Origin: Rhizobiales bacterium 63-22
GTDB lineage: Bacteria > Pseudomonadota > Alphaproteobacteria > Rhizobiales > Rhizobiaceae
Assembly (NCBI GenBank): GCA_001898995.1
Contig: MKVZ01000017.1
Span: 215,948-279,947, forward strand
Direction: 5' to 3'
DNA: 64,000 nucleotides
Part shown: positions 1 to 8,217 of the stretch, in pieces
How positions within the stretch are numbered: the first letter of the stretch is position 1
Layout of the letters: each line of letters opens with the position of its first letter
Notes under the pieces: generated by a model
What the model saw: only the letters and a program-made list of their open reading frames with translations
The model's database searches: none
Told to the model about the DNA's origin: nothing
Program-made: the position numbers and the translations under genes

Positions 1-291
1 CCCGCGATGCCGAAGCACAGGCCGATGCCGCAGGCGAGGATGCCGCGGCCTGCCGCGTTGCCTGTGCCGAAGAGCTTGCCGTTCGCGGTCAATCCGGCCT
101 ATGGCCCGACCGCCAGCATCGACCGGGACAGGACCGTGGGGCATCTTCCCACCGCCCATGCGCCGAAGCCGTCGCACAGGCCGGGCCTCGGCGTGGCCAA
201 TGCGGAACATCAAGCCGGTTTCCATGGCATGACAGCCGAAGAGGCCACACGGTGGATACATTCGCGTAAGGGGAACCTGGCACGGTCCTGA
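1..291 (+). CDS. C-terminal fragment of an unidentified protein (5' end outside window)
   Basis: The frame is open from the first base and ends at TGA 289-291, giving 96 residues of a protein that starts upstream. The visible part is rich in Pro, Ala and Arg and ends in a more ordered tail containing GFHGMTAEEATRWIHSRK. I do not recognise the domain. In related genomes an RlpA-like septal lytic transglycosylase lipoprotein often precedes a D-Ala-D-Ala carboxypeptidase gene, so an RlpA tail is possible, but that is a guess from position. The neighbouring frames also look partly open because of high GC, so the coding call itself is only moderately secure. Confidence 0.45.
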   Translation, partial: PAMPKHRPMPQARMPRPAALPVPKSLPFAVNPAYGPTASIDRDRTVGHLPTAHAPKPSHRPGLGVANAEHQAGFHGMTAEEATRWIHSRKGNLARS

Positions 292-383
292 CCGGCAAGC
301 ATTGCCGGATCACAAATCCGTGATCGCTTGAGAGGAATTGATTTCGCCGCAATTGGCTGCGTAAGCTCGAATGAATGCCGGGC

Positions 384-429
384 CATCGGCTTTTCCGAAA
401 AACCGGGTTCCATTTTCGATTCGATGCTT
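384..429. repeat. Short palindromic (REP-like) repeat, family A, degenerate copy
   Basis: The segment runs from CATCGG to CGATGCTT with an internal CCGAAAAACCGGGTTCC core. It has the same order of blocks as the better preserved copy at 50603-50652. Both belong to a repeat style common in Hyphomicrobiales intergenic DNA, with a GAGCATC-type arm and a CCGAAAACCGGTTCC-type centre. It lies about 20 bases upstream of the carboxypeptidase start, inside the likely 5' untranslated region. Confidence 0.55.
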
Positions 430-450
430 TGTAAGCGTAACGGGATTCTC

Positions 451-1671
451 ATGCGTTTTGGGTCGCGAATAGCCGGATTGTTGAGAGCGGGGGCAATAGG
501 GCTTGCCGCTACACTGATGCCGTTATGGGCGTGCGCCGCGCCGCTTTCCGTTACCGGCGGCGACACGGCGTCCGCAACCGTCATGACCACCAAAGCGCCG
601 AAGGCTTTGCTGATCGACGACCGCAGCGGCACGGTGCTTCTGTCCAAGGATGCAGACAAGCCGGTTCCGCCCGCCTCGCTTGCCAAGCTGATGACGGCGG
701 AAGTGGTGTTCGAGGCGCTCGACAAAGGCGATATCACGCTTCAGACACCCTATACGGTGAGCGAATATGCGTGGCGCACGGGCGGCGCGCCGTCCGGCAC
801 ATCGACCATGTTCGCCCGCATCAAATCGACGGCCACGGTCGCCGATCTGCTTCAGGGCATGATCGTGCAGGCGGCGAATGACGGCGCCATCATTCTCGCG
901 GAAGGGCTTGCGGGCAGCGAGCAGGCTTTCGCCCAGCGCATGAACGAGCGCGCGCACCAGCTTGGCCTTACCGGCTCGGTCTTCGTCAACGCCACGGGCC
1001 TTCCCGCGCCCGGTCAGGCCGTCACGCTCGACGATCTGGTGACGCTCGCGCGTCATATCCATTCCGCCTATCCGCAATATTACAAGTTCTATTCTCAGCC
1101 CGCCTTCACCTGGAACAACATCATGCAGCGCAACCGCAATCCGCTCCTGCGGCTCGGTATCGGCGCGGACGGCATGGGGACGGGCTATACGCAGGCGTCG
1201 GGCTATGCGCTGGTCGGTTCGGCTGAGCAGAACGGGCGCCGGCTTTTCCTCGCCATGAGCGGGCTTGCCAGTATCAAGGATCGCGAGGAAGAAGCCAGAA
1301 AACTCATCCAGTGGGGCATGACGGCCTTCGACGATACCCGGCTTTACGCGGCGAACGACGTGGTGGGCGAGGCACAGGTTTTCGGCGGGGCAGAGGGGGC
1401 CGTGCCGCTCAAGGTAAAGGACGATGTCGAAGTGCTGCTGCCGAAGGAAGGCCGCGACAAGCTCAAGGCGCGCATCGTCTATACCGGGCCGGTGCGGGCG
1501 CCGGTCGCCAGGGATACGCAGATCGGCACCTTGCGGCTCCAGTTGAACGGGACTACGTTGCGGGAGGTGCCGGTCTTCGCGGCGAAAGCCGTCGACAAGG
1601 GCAGCATGTCGCAAAGGGCGTGGGGGGCGGCGATGGAGCTTTCGACAGGCTGGCTGCGGCGATATCTGTAG
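451..1671 (+). CDS. D-alanyl-D-alanine carboxypeptidase family protein (DacA/DacF-like, altered motifs)
   Basis: This is a 406-residue exported member of the peptidase S11 family, which trims pentapeptide stems of peptidoglycan in the periplasm. ATG 451 is chosen because it begins a signal peptide (about residues 1-27: basic start, hydrophobic core, Ala-rich end); an earlier in-frame start at 328 would bury it. The SxxK motif is intact (Ser76-Leu-Ala-Lys79). The second motif reads Ala141-Ala-Asn143 where SxN is expected, and the third reads Gly243-Thr-Gly245 where KTG is expected. A C-terminal S11 beta domain and a short amphipathic tail follow. Family membership is clear, but carboxypeptidase activity is doubtful given the two substitutions. 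tmk and holB follow on the same strand. Confidence 0.88.
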   Translation: MRFGSRIAGLLRAGAIGLAATLMPLWACAAPLSVTGGDTASATVMTTKAPKALLIDDRSGTVLLSKDADKPVPPASLAKLMTAEVVFEALDKGDITLQTPYTVSEYAWRTGGAPSGTSTMFARIKSTATVADLLQGMIVQAANDGAIILAEGLAGSEQAFAQRMNERAHQLGLTGSVFVNATGLPAPGQAVTLDDLVTLARHIHSAYPQYYKFYSQPAFTWNNIMQRNRNPLLRLGIGADGMGTGYTQASGYALVGSAEQNGRRLFLAMSGLASIKDREEEARKLIQWGMTAFDDTRLYAANDVVGEAQVFGGAEGAVPLKVKDDVEVLLPKEGRDKLKARIVYTGPVRAPVARDTQIGTLRLQLNGTTLREVPVFAAKAVDKGSMSQRAWGAAMELSTGWLRRYL

Positions 1672-1754
1672 GCTTGCCCTCTTAGCTCTCGACCTCGGCT
1701 GCAAAGGCCGGTATGACCGGACACACGGGTATTCCTTATCCATGTGGAAGCATA

Positions 1755-2402
1755 GTGACCGGATTGTTCATCACATTCGAGGGCGGCGAGGGCGCGGGCA
1801 AGTCCACCCAGATCGCGCTTCTGGCCAGCCATTTGCGGGCGAAAGGCTTCGATCCGCTGATCACGCGCGAGCCGGGCGGCTCGCCGGGCGCGGAGGCGGT
1901 GCGGCATGTGATCCTGAGCGGCGGTGCGGAAGCCTATGGGCCGGCCATGGAAGCCCTGTTGTTCGCGGCGGCACGGGCCGATCACGTCGATCAGTCGATC
2001 CGCCCGGCGCTGAAGGAGGGCCGCATCGTGCTTTGCGACCGCTTCATCGATTCGAGCCGCGTCTATCAGGGCGCGACCGGCCAGCTCGATGCGACCTATA
2101 TGGGAGCCATCGAGCGCATCGCCGTTGACGGAATCATGCCCGACCTGACGTTCATTCTCGATATTCCGGCGGCAAAGGGTCTGGCCCGCGCCGGTGCGAG
2201 GCGCGGCAGCGATGCCGCCGCCGACCGTTTCGAGAAGGAGGATACCGCCGTCCATGAGGCGCGGCGGCAAGCCTTTCTCGCCATTGCGAAAGCCGAGCCG
2301 GACCGCTGCAAGGTGATCGACGCCGACAGGCCGCAGGATGAGATCGCGGCAGGCATCGCGGCGCTGGCGGATGCGCCTTTGCGGGAAAGGGGGCTTGCGT
2401 GA
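1755..2402 (+). CDS. tmk: Thymidylate kinase
   Basis: This 215-residue enzyme phosphorylates dTMP to dTDP for DNA synthesis. The P-loop [11 protein letters not shown] is near the N-terminus, the DR(F)-type motif [13 protein letters not shown] is mid-protein, and the lid region is rich in Arg ([15 protein letters not shown]). I chose GTG 1755 because the family normally starts a few residues before the P-loop strand and a GGAAG sequence sits just upstream. An ATG at 1713 would add 14 residues that do not look like the family. The stop overlaps the start of holB by four bases (GTGA), so the two genes are probably translationally coupled. Confidence 0.93.
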   Translation: MTGLFITFEGGEGAGKSTQIALLASHLRAKGFDPLITREPGGSPGAEAVRHVILSGGAEAYGPAMEALLFAAARADHVDQSIRPALKEGRIVLCDRFIDSSRVYQGATGQLDATYMGAIERIAVDGIMPDLTFILDIPAAKGLARAGARRGSDAAADRFEKEDTAVHEARRQAFLAIAKAEPDRCKVIDADRPQDEIAAGIAALADAPLRERGLA

Positions 2403-3484
2403 TCGAAGACCTCGACGTTCCCGATGCGCATCGTTCCATCGAAGGCGTGCCGGAGCCATGGGCCAACGGTGTACTGACCGGCCACGAGGCGGCGGCGCGG
2501 TTTCTGGCGCAGGCCTATCGCGAGGGGCGGATGCCCCACGCGCTGCTGTTCGAGGGCATCGAAGGCATCGGCAAGGCGACGCTGGCCTTCCATCTGGCCG
2601 GGCACATATTGAGCCATGCCGATCCGGCCGAGGCGCCGGAAAGCCTTGTGCCGCCCGATTTCAGCAGGCCGCTGTGGCGTCAGATCGCGGGCGGCATCCA
2701 TCCGGCGGTGCTGCATATCGACCGTCCGTTCAACCAGAAGACGGAGAAATTCGCCACCGGCATTCCGGTGGAGGAAATCCGCCGCATCACGCATTTCCTG
2801 TCGCGCACGGCTGCCGACCGCGGCTGGCGCATCGTCATCGTCGATCCGGCCGACGACATGAACCGCAACGCGGCCAATGCGCTTTTGAAGACGCTTGAGG
2901 AACCGCCGGCGCGGGCGCTTTTCATTCTGGTTTCGCATTCGTCGGGCCGCCTTCTGCCGACGATCCGCTCGCGCTGCCAGAGCATTTCGTTGCAGCCGCT
3001 CGACGACCGAGCCATGACCGAGGCGCTGCGCCATGCCGGGGCGGGGATCGGGCTGGACGCGGACGGCATCACGCCCGCGCTTCTGCAACGGGCGGAGGGC
3101 AGCGTGCGCAAGGCGCTGCTGCTGGTCGCGCATGGCGGCATCGAGATCGCCGATACGACGGATTCCATTCTGGACGGGAAGCCCTTCGACCTTGCGAAGG
3201 CGCAGGCGCTTGGCGGCGTGCTGTCCGGGCGCGAGGCGGAGGTGCAATACGAACTGTTTCGCGATCACCTGATGAGCCGCATCGCCGGCGAGGCGCATCG
3301 GCGCGCGGAAGCGGGGCAATTGCGCGAGGCGGAACAATGGTCGCGTTTCTGGAGCACGCTCGGCCACGAGATCGCGCAGGCGGAAACCTACAATCTCGAC
3401 CGCAGGCAGGCGGTCGTCATCCTTCTGGAAAAGACGCACCGGGCCTTTCAGTCCAGCGCTCCTCAATCCAGCGCTCTGGAGTGA
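2399..3484 (+). CDS. holB: DNA polymerase III subunit delta-prime
   Basis: This 361-residue AAA+ family protein is a clamp-loader subunit that helps load the sliding clamp on DNA. The Walker A-like segment GIEGIGKA is present but degenerate, as usual for delta-prime. The sensor-1 SRC motif is visible in TIRSRCQSI, and [11 protein letters not shown] is a family hallmark. The cysteine zinc-binding loop of the Escherichia coli protein is absent, which is common in alphaproteobacteria. The GTG start overlaps the tmk stop. The tmk-holB-metG-tatD-hydrolase order is a conserved alphaproteobacterial cluster. Confidence 0.93.
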   Translation: MIEDLDVPDAHRSIEGVPEPWANGVLTGHEAAARFLAQAYREGRMPHALLFEGIEGIGKATLAFHLAGHILSHADPAEAPESLVPPDFSRPLWRQIAGGIHPAVLHIDRPFNQKTEKFATGIPVEEIRRITHFLSRTAADRGWRIVIVDPADDMNRNAANALLKTLEEPPARALFILVSHSSGRLLPTIRSRCQSISLQPLDDRAMTEALRHAGAGIGLDADGITPALLQRAEGSVRKALLLVAHGGIEIADTTDSILDGKPFDLAKAQALGGVLSGREAEVQYELFRDHLMSRIAGEAHRRAEAGQLREAEQWSRFWSTLGHEIAQAETYNLDRRQAVVILLEKTHRAFQSSAPQSSALE

Positions 3485-3583
3485 CACGGCGCTTCACATG
3501 GGTTATGTCACCGCTGACGATTTTCCCTTAAGCGTCTGCCGTCCGTCAGGTGCGTTTTCAAACATCGAGAGACCGGGTCCGTA

Positions 3584-5131
3584 ATGAGCCGCGAAAAATA
3601 TTACATCACCACCGCGATCGCCTATCCCAACGGCAAGCCGCATATCGGCCATGCCTATGAGCTGATCGCGACCGATGCCATGGCGCGCTTCCAGCGCCTC
3701 GACGGCAAGGACGTCCGTTTCCTGACCGGCACGGACGAACACGGCATCAAGATGCTGCAAAGCGCGCGCAAGGAAGGCATCACCCCGCGCGAGCTTGCAG
3801 ACCGCAACTCGACCGCCTTCCGCCGCATGGCCGATGTTCTGAACAGCTCGAACGACGACTATATCCGCACCTCCGAGGCGCGCCATTACAAGGCCAGCCA
3901 GGCGATCTGGCAGGCCATGGCCGCCAATGGCGACATCTACAAGGGCGGCTATGCGGGCTGGTATTCGGTGCGCGACGAAGCCTATTACGGCGAGGAGGAA
4001 ACGCAGGTCCGCGAGGACGGCGTGCGCTACGGCCCGCAGGGAACGCCGGTGGAATGGGTGGAGGAGGAAAGCTATTTCTTCCGCCTCTCGGCCTATCAGG
4101 ACAGGCTGCTCGATCTCTACGAGAAGAATCCGGGCTTCATCATGCCCGCCGAACGACGCAACGAGATCGTCAGTTTCGTGAAATCCGGCCTGAAGGACCT
4201 GTCCATCTCGCGCACGATCTTCGACTGGGGCATCCCGGTGCCGGGCGACGAGAAGCACGTCATGTATGTCTGGGTCGACGCGCTGACCAATTACATCACC
4301 GCGCTCGGCTATCCCGACACGACCGGCAATCTGTGGCAATACTGGCCCGCCGACGCTCATATCATCGGCAAGGACATTTCGCGTTTCCACGCGGTCTACT
4401 GGCCGGCCTTCCTGATGTCTGCCGGCATTGCACTGCCGAAGCGCGTTTTTGCGCATGGCTTTCTGTTCAACCGCGGCGAGAAGATGTCGAAATCGGTCGG
4501 CAACGTCATCGACCCGTTCGAGCTGGTCGAGCGCTACGGGCTGGACCAGTTGCGCTATTTCCTGATGCGCGAAGTGCCGTTCGGGCAGGACGGCAGCTAC
4601 AGCCACGAGGCCATCGTCAACCGCACCAATGCCGACCTCGCCAACGATCTCGGCAATCTGGCGCAGCGTTCGCTGTCGATGATCGCAAAGAACTGCGAGG
4701 GCAGGGTGCCGCAGCCGGGCGAATTCTCCGATGCGGACAAGGCCATTCTCGATCAGGCGACGGCGGCGCTCGAAACCGCGCGCGAGGCGATGAAGGATCA
4801 GGCGCTGCATCTGGCGCTGGGCGCGATCTTTGCGGTCGTGGCCGAGGCGAACCGCTATTTCGCCGGGCAGGAGCCGTGGGCGCTGCGCAAGACCGATCCG
4901 GCGCGCATGGGCACTGTGCTTTATGTGACGGCGGAAGTGCTGCGCCGCATCGGCATCATGGTGCAGCCGTTCATCCCGCAATCGGCGGAAAAGCTGCTCG
5001 ACATTCTGGCGGTGCCTGCGGACAGGCGCCAGTTTGCCGATGTGGCGGCAAGCTCGCTTGCCGGGGGCGCCGAACTGCCCGCGCCGCAGCCGGTCTTCCC
5101 GCGTTTCGTGGAAACCGAAGAAGAGAAATGA
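3584..5131 (+). CDS. metG: Methionine--tRNA ligase
   Basis: This 515-residue class I aminoacyl-tRNA synthetase charges tRNA-Met. The HIGH-type motif is KPHIGHAYE near the N-terminus and the KMSKS motif is [13 protein letters not shown] at about residue 300. The protein ends at about 515 residues and lacks the C-terminal tRNA-binding (EMAP-like) extension of long MetG proteins, as is usual for alphaproteobacteria. The ATG is preceded by a 99-base gap after holB, so the gene may have its own promoter. It is followed nine bases later by tatD. Confidence 0.96.
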   Translation: MSREKYYITTAIAYPNGKPHIGHAYELIATDAMARFQRLDGKDVRFLTGTDEHGIKMLQSARKEGITPRELADRNSTAFRRMADVLNSSNDDYIRTSEARHYKASQAIWQAMAANGDIYKGGYAGWYSVRDEAYYGEEETQVREDGVRYGPQGTPVEWVEEESYFFRLSAYQDRLLDLYEKNPGFIMPAERRNEIVSFVKSGLKDLSISRTIFDWGIPVPGDEKHVMYVWVDALTNYITALGYPDTTGNLWQYWPADAHIIGKDISRFHAVYWPAFLMSAGIALPKRVFAHGFLFNRGEKMSKSVGNVIDPFELVERYGLDQLRYFLMREVPFGQDGSYSHEAIVNRTNADLANDLGNLAQRSLSMIAKNCEGRVPQPGEFSDADKAILDQATAALETAREAMKDQALHLALGAIFAVVAEANRYFAGQEPWALRKTDPARMGTVLYVTAEVLRRIGIMVQPFIPQSAEKLLDILAVPADRRQFADVAASSLAGGAELPAPQPVFPRFVETEEEK

Positions 5132-5140
5132 ATTCTGACC

Positions 5141-5950
5141 ATGCTCGTCGACAGTCATTGCCATCTCGATTTCCCTGATTTCGAAGCGGAGCGCGACGCC
5201 GTGGTGCAGCGCGCGCTCGATGCCGGCGTGAAACGCATGGTCACGATCTCCACGCGGGTGAAGAAGTTCGATACGATCCGCGCGATCGCCGACGCCTATG
5301 ACAGCGTCTATTGCTCGGTCGGCACCCATCCGAACAATGCCCATGAGGAACTGGATGTCACCGCCGACGATCTGGAGCGGCTGGCGAAGCATCCGAAGGT
5401 GGTGGCCATAGGCGAGGCGGGTCTAGACTATCACTACGATTATGCGCCGCCGCAGGCGCAGCGGCAGGGGTTCCTCACCCATATCGAGGCGGCGCGGCGC
5501 ACGCAGCTTCCGCTGGTGATTCACGCCCGCAGCGCGGACGAGGACATGGCGGCGATACTGGAAGAGGAAACGGCGAAAGGCGTGTTTCCCTTCATCCTGC
5601 ACTGCTTTTCGTCCGGCCGTGCGCTGGCCGAAACAGGCATTGCGCTTGGAGGCTACATCTCCTTTTCGGGCATTCTGACATTCAAAAACTCGCAGGACAT
5701 TCGCGATGTGGCGCGCATCACCCCGCGCGAACGCCTGCTGGTCGAGACGGACGCGCCCTTCCTCGCCCCGGTGCCGCATCGGGGGAAGCGCAACGAGCCG
5801 TCCTTCGTGCCGAACACCGCTGCTGTTCTGGCCGAGACCATCGGCGTCGGCGCGGAAGAGATCGCGCATATCACGACAGAGAATTTTTTCCGGCTGTTCT
5901 CGAAAATGCCGAAGCCGGCGGGGGGATCGCCAGAGGGGCCGCAATCGTGA
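5141..5950 (+). CDS. tatD: TatD family metal-dependent hydrolase
   Basis: This 269-residue TIM-barrel protein belongs to the TatD DNase family of the amidohydrolase superfamily. Metal ligands are visible: DSHCHLD at the N-terminus, GEAGLDYHYD, LHCFSS, and ETDAPFLAPVPHRG near the C-terminus. Family members have 3'-5' exonuclease or deoxyribonuclease activity; the substrate here cannot be read from sequence. It begins nine bases after metG and overlaps the next gene by four bases (GTGA), so it belongs to the same transcription unit. Confidence 0.92.
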   Translation: MLVDSHCHLDFPDFEAERDAVVQRALDAGVKRMVTISTRVKKFDTIRAIADAYDSVYCSVGTHPNNAHEELDVTADDLERLAKHPKVVAIGEAGLDYHYDYAPPQAQRQGFLTHIEAARRTQLPLVIHARSADEDMAAILEEETAKGVFPFILHCFSSGRALAETGIALGGYISFSGILTFKNSQDIRDVARITPRERLLVETDAPFLAPVPHRGKRNEPSFVPNTAAVLAETIGVGAEEIAHITTENFFRLFSKMPKPAGGSPEGPQS

Positions 5951-6765
5951 CGGAACCGAGGAACTGCCTGCGCTTCACGATCCTCGGCTGCGGGTCGTCG
6001 CCCGGTGTGCCGCGCATCAACGGCGACTGGGGCAATTGCGATCCCAAAAACCCGAGGAACCGCCGCCGCCGCGCCGCGCTGCTGGTGGAGCGGTTCAACG
6101 AAGCCGGCGAAAGCACGGTGGTGGTGATCGACACCGGGCCGGATTTCCGCGCGCAGATGATCGACGCCGGCGCGCACCGGCTGGATGCGGTGGTTTATAC
6201 ACATCCCCATGCCGACCATATTCACGGCATAGACGATCTGCGCACCTATGTGGTGGAGAACCGGCGGCTCATGGATGTCTATGCCAACCGCTTCACCCGC
6301 AACCGGCTGTTCGAGGCCTTCGGCTATTGTTTCGAGACGCCGCCCGGTTCCAGCTATCCGCCGATCCTCGCCATACACGACATTGCGGCGGAAACGCCGT
6401 TTTCTATCGATGGGCCGGGCGGGGCGATCCGTTTCGAGCCGTTTTCGCAGGTGCATGGCGATATCGAGTCGCTCGGCTTCCGCATCGGCGGGCTTGCCTA
6501 CTGCACCGATGTGAGCGATTTCCCGGAGCGGAGCCTGAAATATATTCGCGGCGCGGACGTGTTAATTCTGGGCGCGCTGCAATACCGCTATCATCCGAGC
6601 CATTTCTCGCTGGAGCAGGCGCTGGGCTGGATCGAAAAGCTCGAACCCGGACGCGCCATCCTGACCCATATGCATGTTCCGCTCGATTACGACACGGTGA
6701 TGCGCGAGACGCCTGACCATGTGGAGCCGGGCTATGACGGGCTGTGCATCACGCTCGAACCCTGA
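5947..6765 (+). CDS. Metallo-beta-lactamase-fold hydrolase, PhnP-like
   Basis: This 272-residue protein has the metallo-beta-lactamase fold. The metal motif HxHxDH is present as THPHADHIHGID, with further ligands in FSQVHGD, CTDVSDF and LTHMHVPLDY. Its closest general resemblance is to the PhnP-like branch (phosphoribosyl cyclic phosphate phosphodiesterase), but no phosphonate genes are nearby, so the substrate is unknown. The GTG start overlaps the tatD stop. The tatD-hydrolase pairing is common in alphaproteobacteria and suggests a nucleic-acid or nucleotide repair role, which is inference. Confidence 0.85.
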   Translation: MTEPRNCLRFTILGCGSSPGVPRINGDWGNCDPKNPRNRRRRAALLVERFNEAGESTVVVIDTGPDFRAQMIDAGAHRLDAVVYTHPHADHIHGIDDLRTYVVENRRLMDVYANRFTRNRLFEAFGYCFETPPGSSYPPILAIHDIAAETPFSIDGPGGAIRFEPFSQVHGDIESLGFRIGGLAYCTDVSDFPERSLKYIRGADVLILGALQYRYHPSHFSLEQALGWIEKLEPGRAILTHMHVPLDYDTVMRETPDHVEPGYDGLCITLEP

Positions 6766-6777
6766 ACGGATACGGCC

Positions 6778-7473
6778 ATGTCCCGCACGGCGCGACTGCT
6801 CGACCTGATCCAGCTTCTGCGCGGCCACCACTTTCCGGTCACGGGCGCACATCTGGCGCAGGAACTGGGCGTCAGCCTGCGTACGCTCTATCGCGACATC
6901 GCCACTCTACAGGCGCAGGGCGCGGACATAGAGGGCGAGCCGGGGCTTGGCTACGTGTTGCGTCCCGGCTTCATGCTGCCGCCGCTGATGTTCACCGAGG
7001 AGGAGATCGAGGCGCTGGTGCTTGGGTCGGGCTGGGTGTCGGAACGTACGGATCATCAGTTGAGCCATGCCGCCAGAGCGGCGCTGGCGAAAGTCGCCGC
7101 TGTCCTGCCGCGGGACCTGCGTGACGCGCTCGACGCCAATGCGCTGATGGTCGTCGGTAAAAGCGAGGGCGGGGGCGGACAGGAAGAGACGATCGACCTC
7201 GCAGTCCTGCGCAAGGCGATCAGGACCGAACGCCGGATCGCGATCCAGTATCGCGATCAGACGGGCGAGGCTTCCGAGCGCATCGTCTGGCCTGTCGCGC
7301 TCGGCTATTTCGACCGTGCGCGCATGCTGGCCGCATGGTGCGAATTGCGGCAGGATTTCCGCCATTTCCGCACCGACCGTATCGCCGTGCTGACGGTGCT
7401 GCCGGATCGCTATCCGCGCCGGCGGCAGGCCCTCATACAGGAATGGCGCGCGGCGGACCGGCGCCGGAAATAG
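6778..7473 (+). CDS. YafY-type transcriptional regulator with HTH and WYL domains
   Basis: This 231-residue protein has an N-terminal DeoR/HTH_11 helix-turn-helix (about residues 5-60, including GVSLRTLYRDIATLQAQG) and a C-terminal WYL-like ligand-sensing domain (about residues 135-215). Such proteins regulate nearby or scattered genes in response to nucleic-acid-like or small-molecule ligands. It starts 12 bases after the hydrolase gene and is followed by a glutathione transferase gene with its own ribosome binding site, which could be a target. Confidence 0.85.
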   Translation: MSRTARLLDLIQLLRGHHFPVTGAHLAQELGVSLRTLYRDIATLQAQGADIEGEPGLGYVLRPGFMLPPLMFTEEEIEALVLGSGWVSERTDHQLSHAARAALAKVAAVLPRDLRDALDANALMVVGKSEGGGGQEETIDLAVLRKAIRTERRIAIQYRDQTGEASERIVWPVALGYFDRARMLAAWCELRQDFRHFRTDRIAVLTVLPDRYPRRRQALIQEWRAADRRRK

Positions 7474-7547
7474 TTTCACGCTGCTGCCATTTTTTGTCAG
7501 CGAGACGGAGGATAAGGGCGCATCGAACCGCAAAAGGAGTTTGCACG

Positions 7548-8165
7548 ATGCGCCTTTACTATCATCCCCTTTCGACGAACAGCCGCCGCGTTCTGATGGC
7601 GGCGCATCATCTCGATATCCGGCTCGACCTCGCGCCGGTCGACCTGTTCAAGGGCGAGCAGAACGCGCCGTCCTTCCTGAAGCTCAATCCCAACCATCGT
7701 GTTCCGGTGCTCGAAGACGGCGGCTTCGTGCTTTGGGAATCCTGCGCCATCATGCAATTTCTCGCCGATACGGTTCCGGGCCAGACGCTCTACCCCACCG
7801 ATCCGCGCAGCCGTGCCGATGTCAATCGGTGGCTGTTCTGGTGCGCGCAGGATTTCATGCCCGGCGCCACCATTCTCAACAAGGAAAACAAGATCAAGGC
7901 GCTTGCCGGGCTGGGGGCCACCGATGCAAGTGAGGTCGCACGTGGCGAGCGTATGTTCCGTACAGCAGCGGAAGTTCTCGACCGGCATCTGCAAGGAAGG
8001 GAATGGATTTGCGACAGCGGCCTGTCGCTTGCCGATCTTGCCGTAGCCGCGCCGCTTACCGATGCGGAACGCTCGAAAATGCCTGTCGCGGGGCTAGTGA
8101 ACCTCGAACGCTGGTTCCGTCGGGTTCAGGCGCTCGATTGCTGGAAAGCCACGGAAGCGGCATGA
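7548..8165 (+). CDS. Glutathione S-transferase family protein
   Basis: This 205-residue cytosolic GST has an N-terminal thioredoxin-like domain (YYHPLSTNSRRVLMAAH) and the glutathione-binding segment NHRVPVLEDGGFVLWES, followed by an all-helical C-terminal domain. It would conjugate glutathione to electrophiles or act as a reductase. The start at ATG 7548 is supported by a strong AAAAGGAG site seven bases upstream. A strong terminator follows, facing the convergent ndvA gene. Confidence 0.9.
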   Translation: MRLYYHPLSTNSRRVLMAAHHLDIRLDLAPVDLFKGEQNAPSFLKLNPNHRVPVLEDGGFVLWESCAIMQFLADTVPGQTLYPTDPRSRADVNRWLFWCAQDFMPGATILNKENKIKALAGLGATDASEVARGERMFRTAAEVLDRHLQGREWICDSGLSLADLAVAAPLTDAERSKMPVAGLVNLERWFRRVQALDCWKATEAA

Positions 8166-8176
8166 AGACCAATAGC

Positions 8177-8208
8177 AACGGCCCGGATAAACCGGGCCGT
8201 TGTTTTTT
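8177..8208 (+). terminator. Rho-independent terminator after the GST gene
   Basis: A ten-base perfect stem AACGGCCCGG/CCGGGCCGTT with a five-base loop is followed by G and six T. It lies between two convergent genes and ends transcription from the left. Confidence 0.9.
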
Positions 8209-8217
8209 CCGCTTTCT

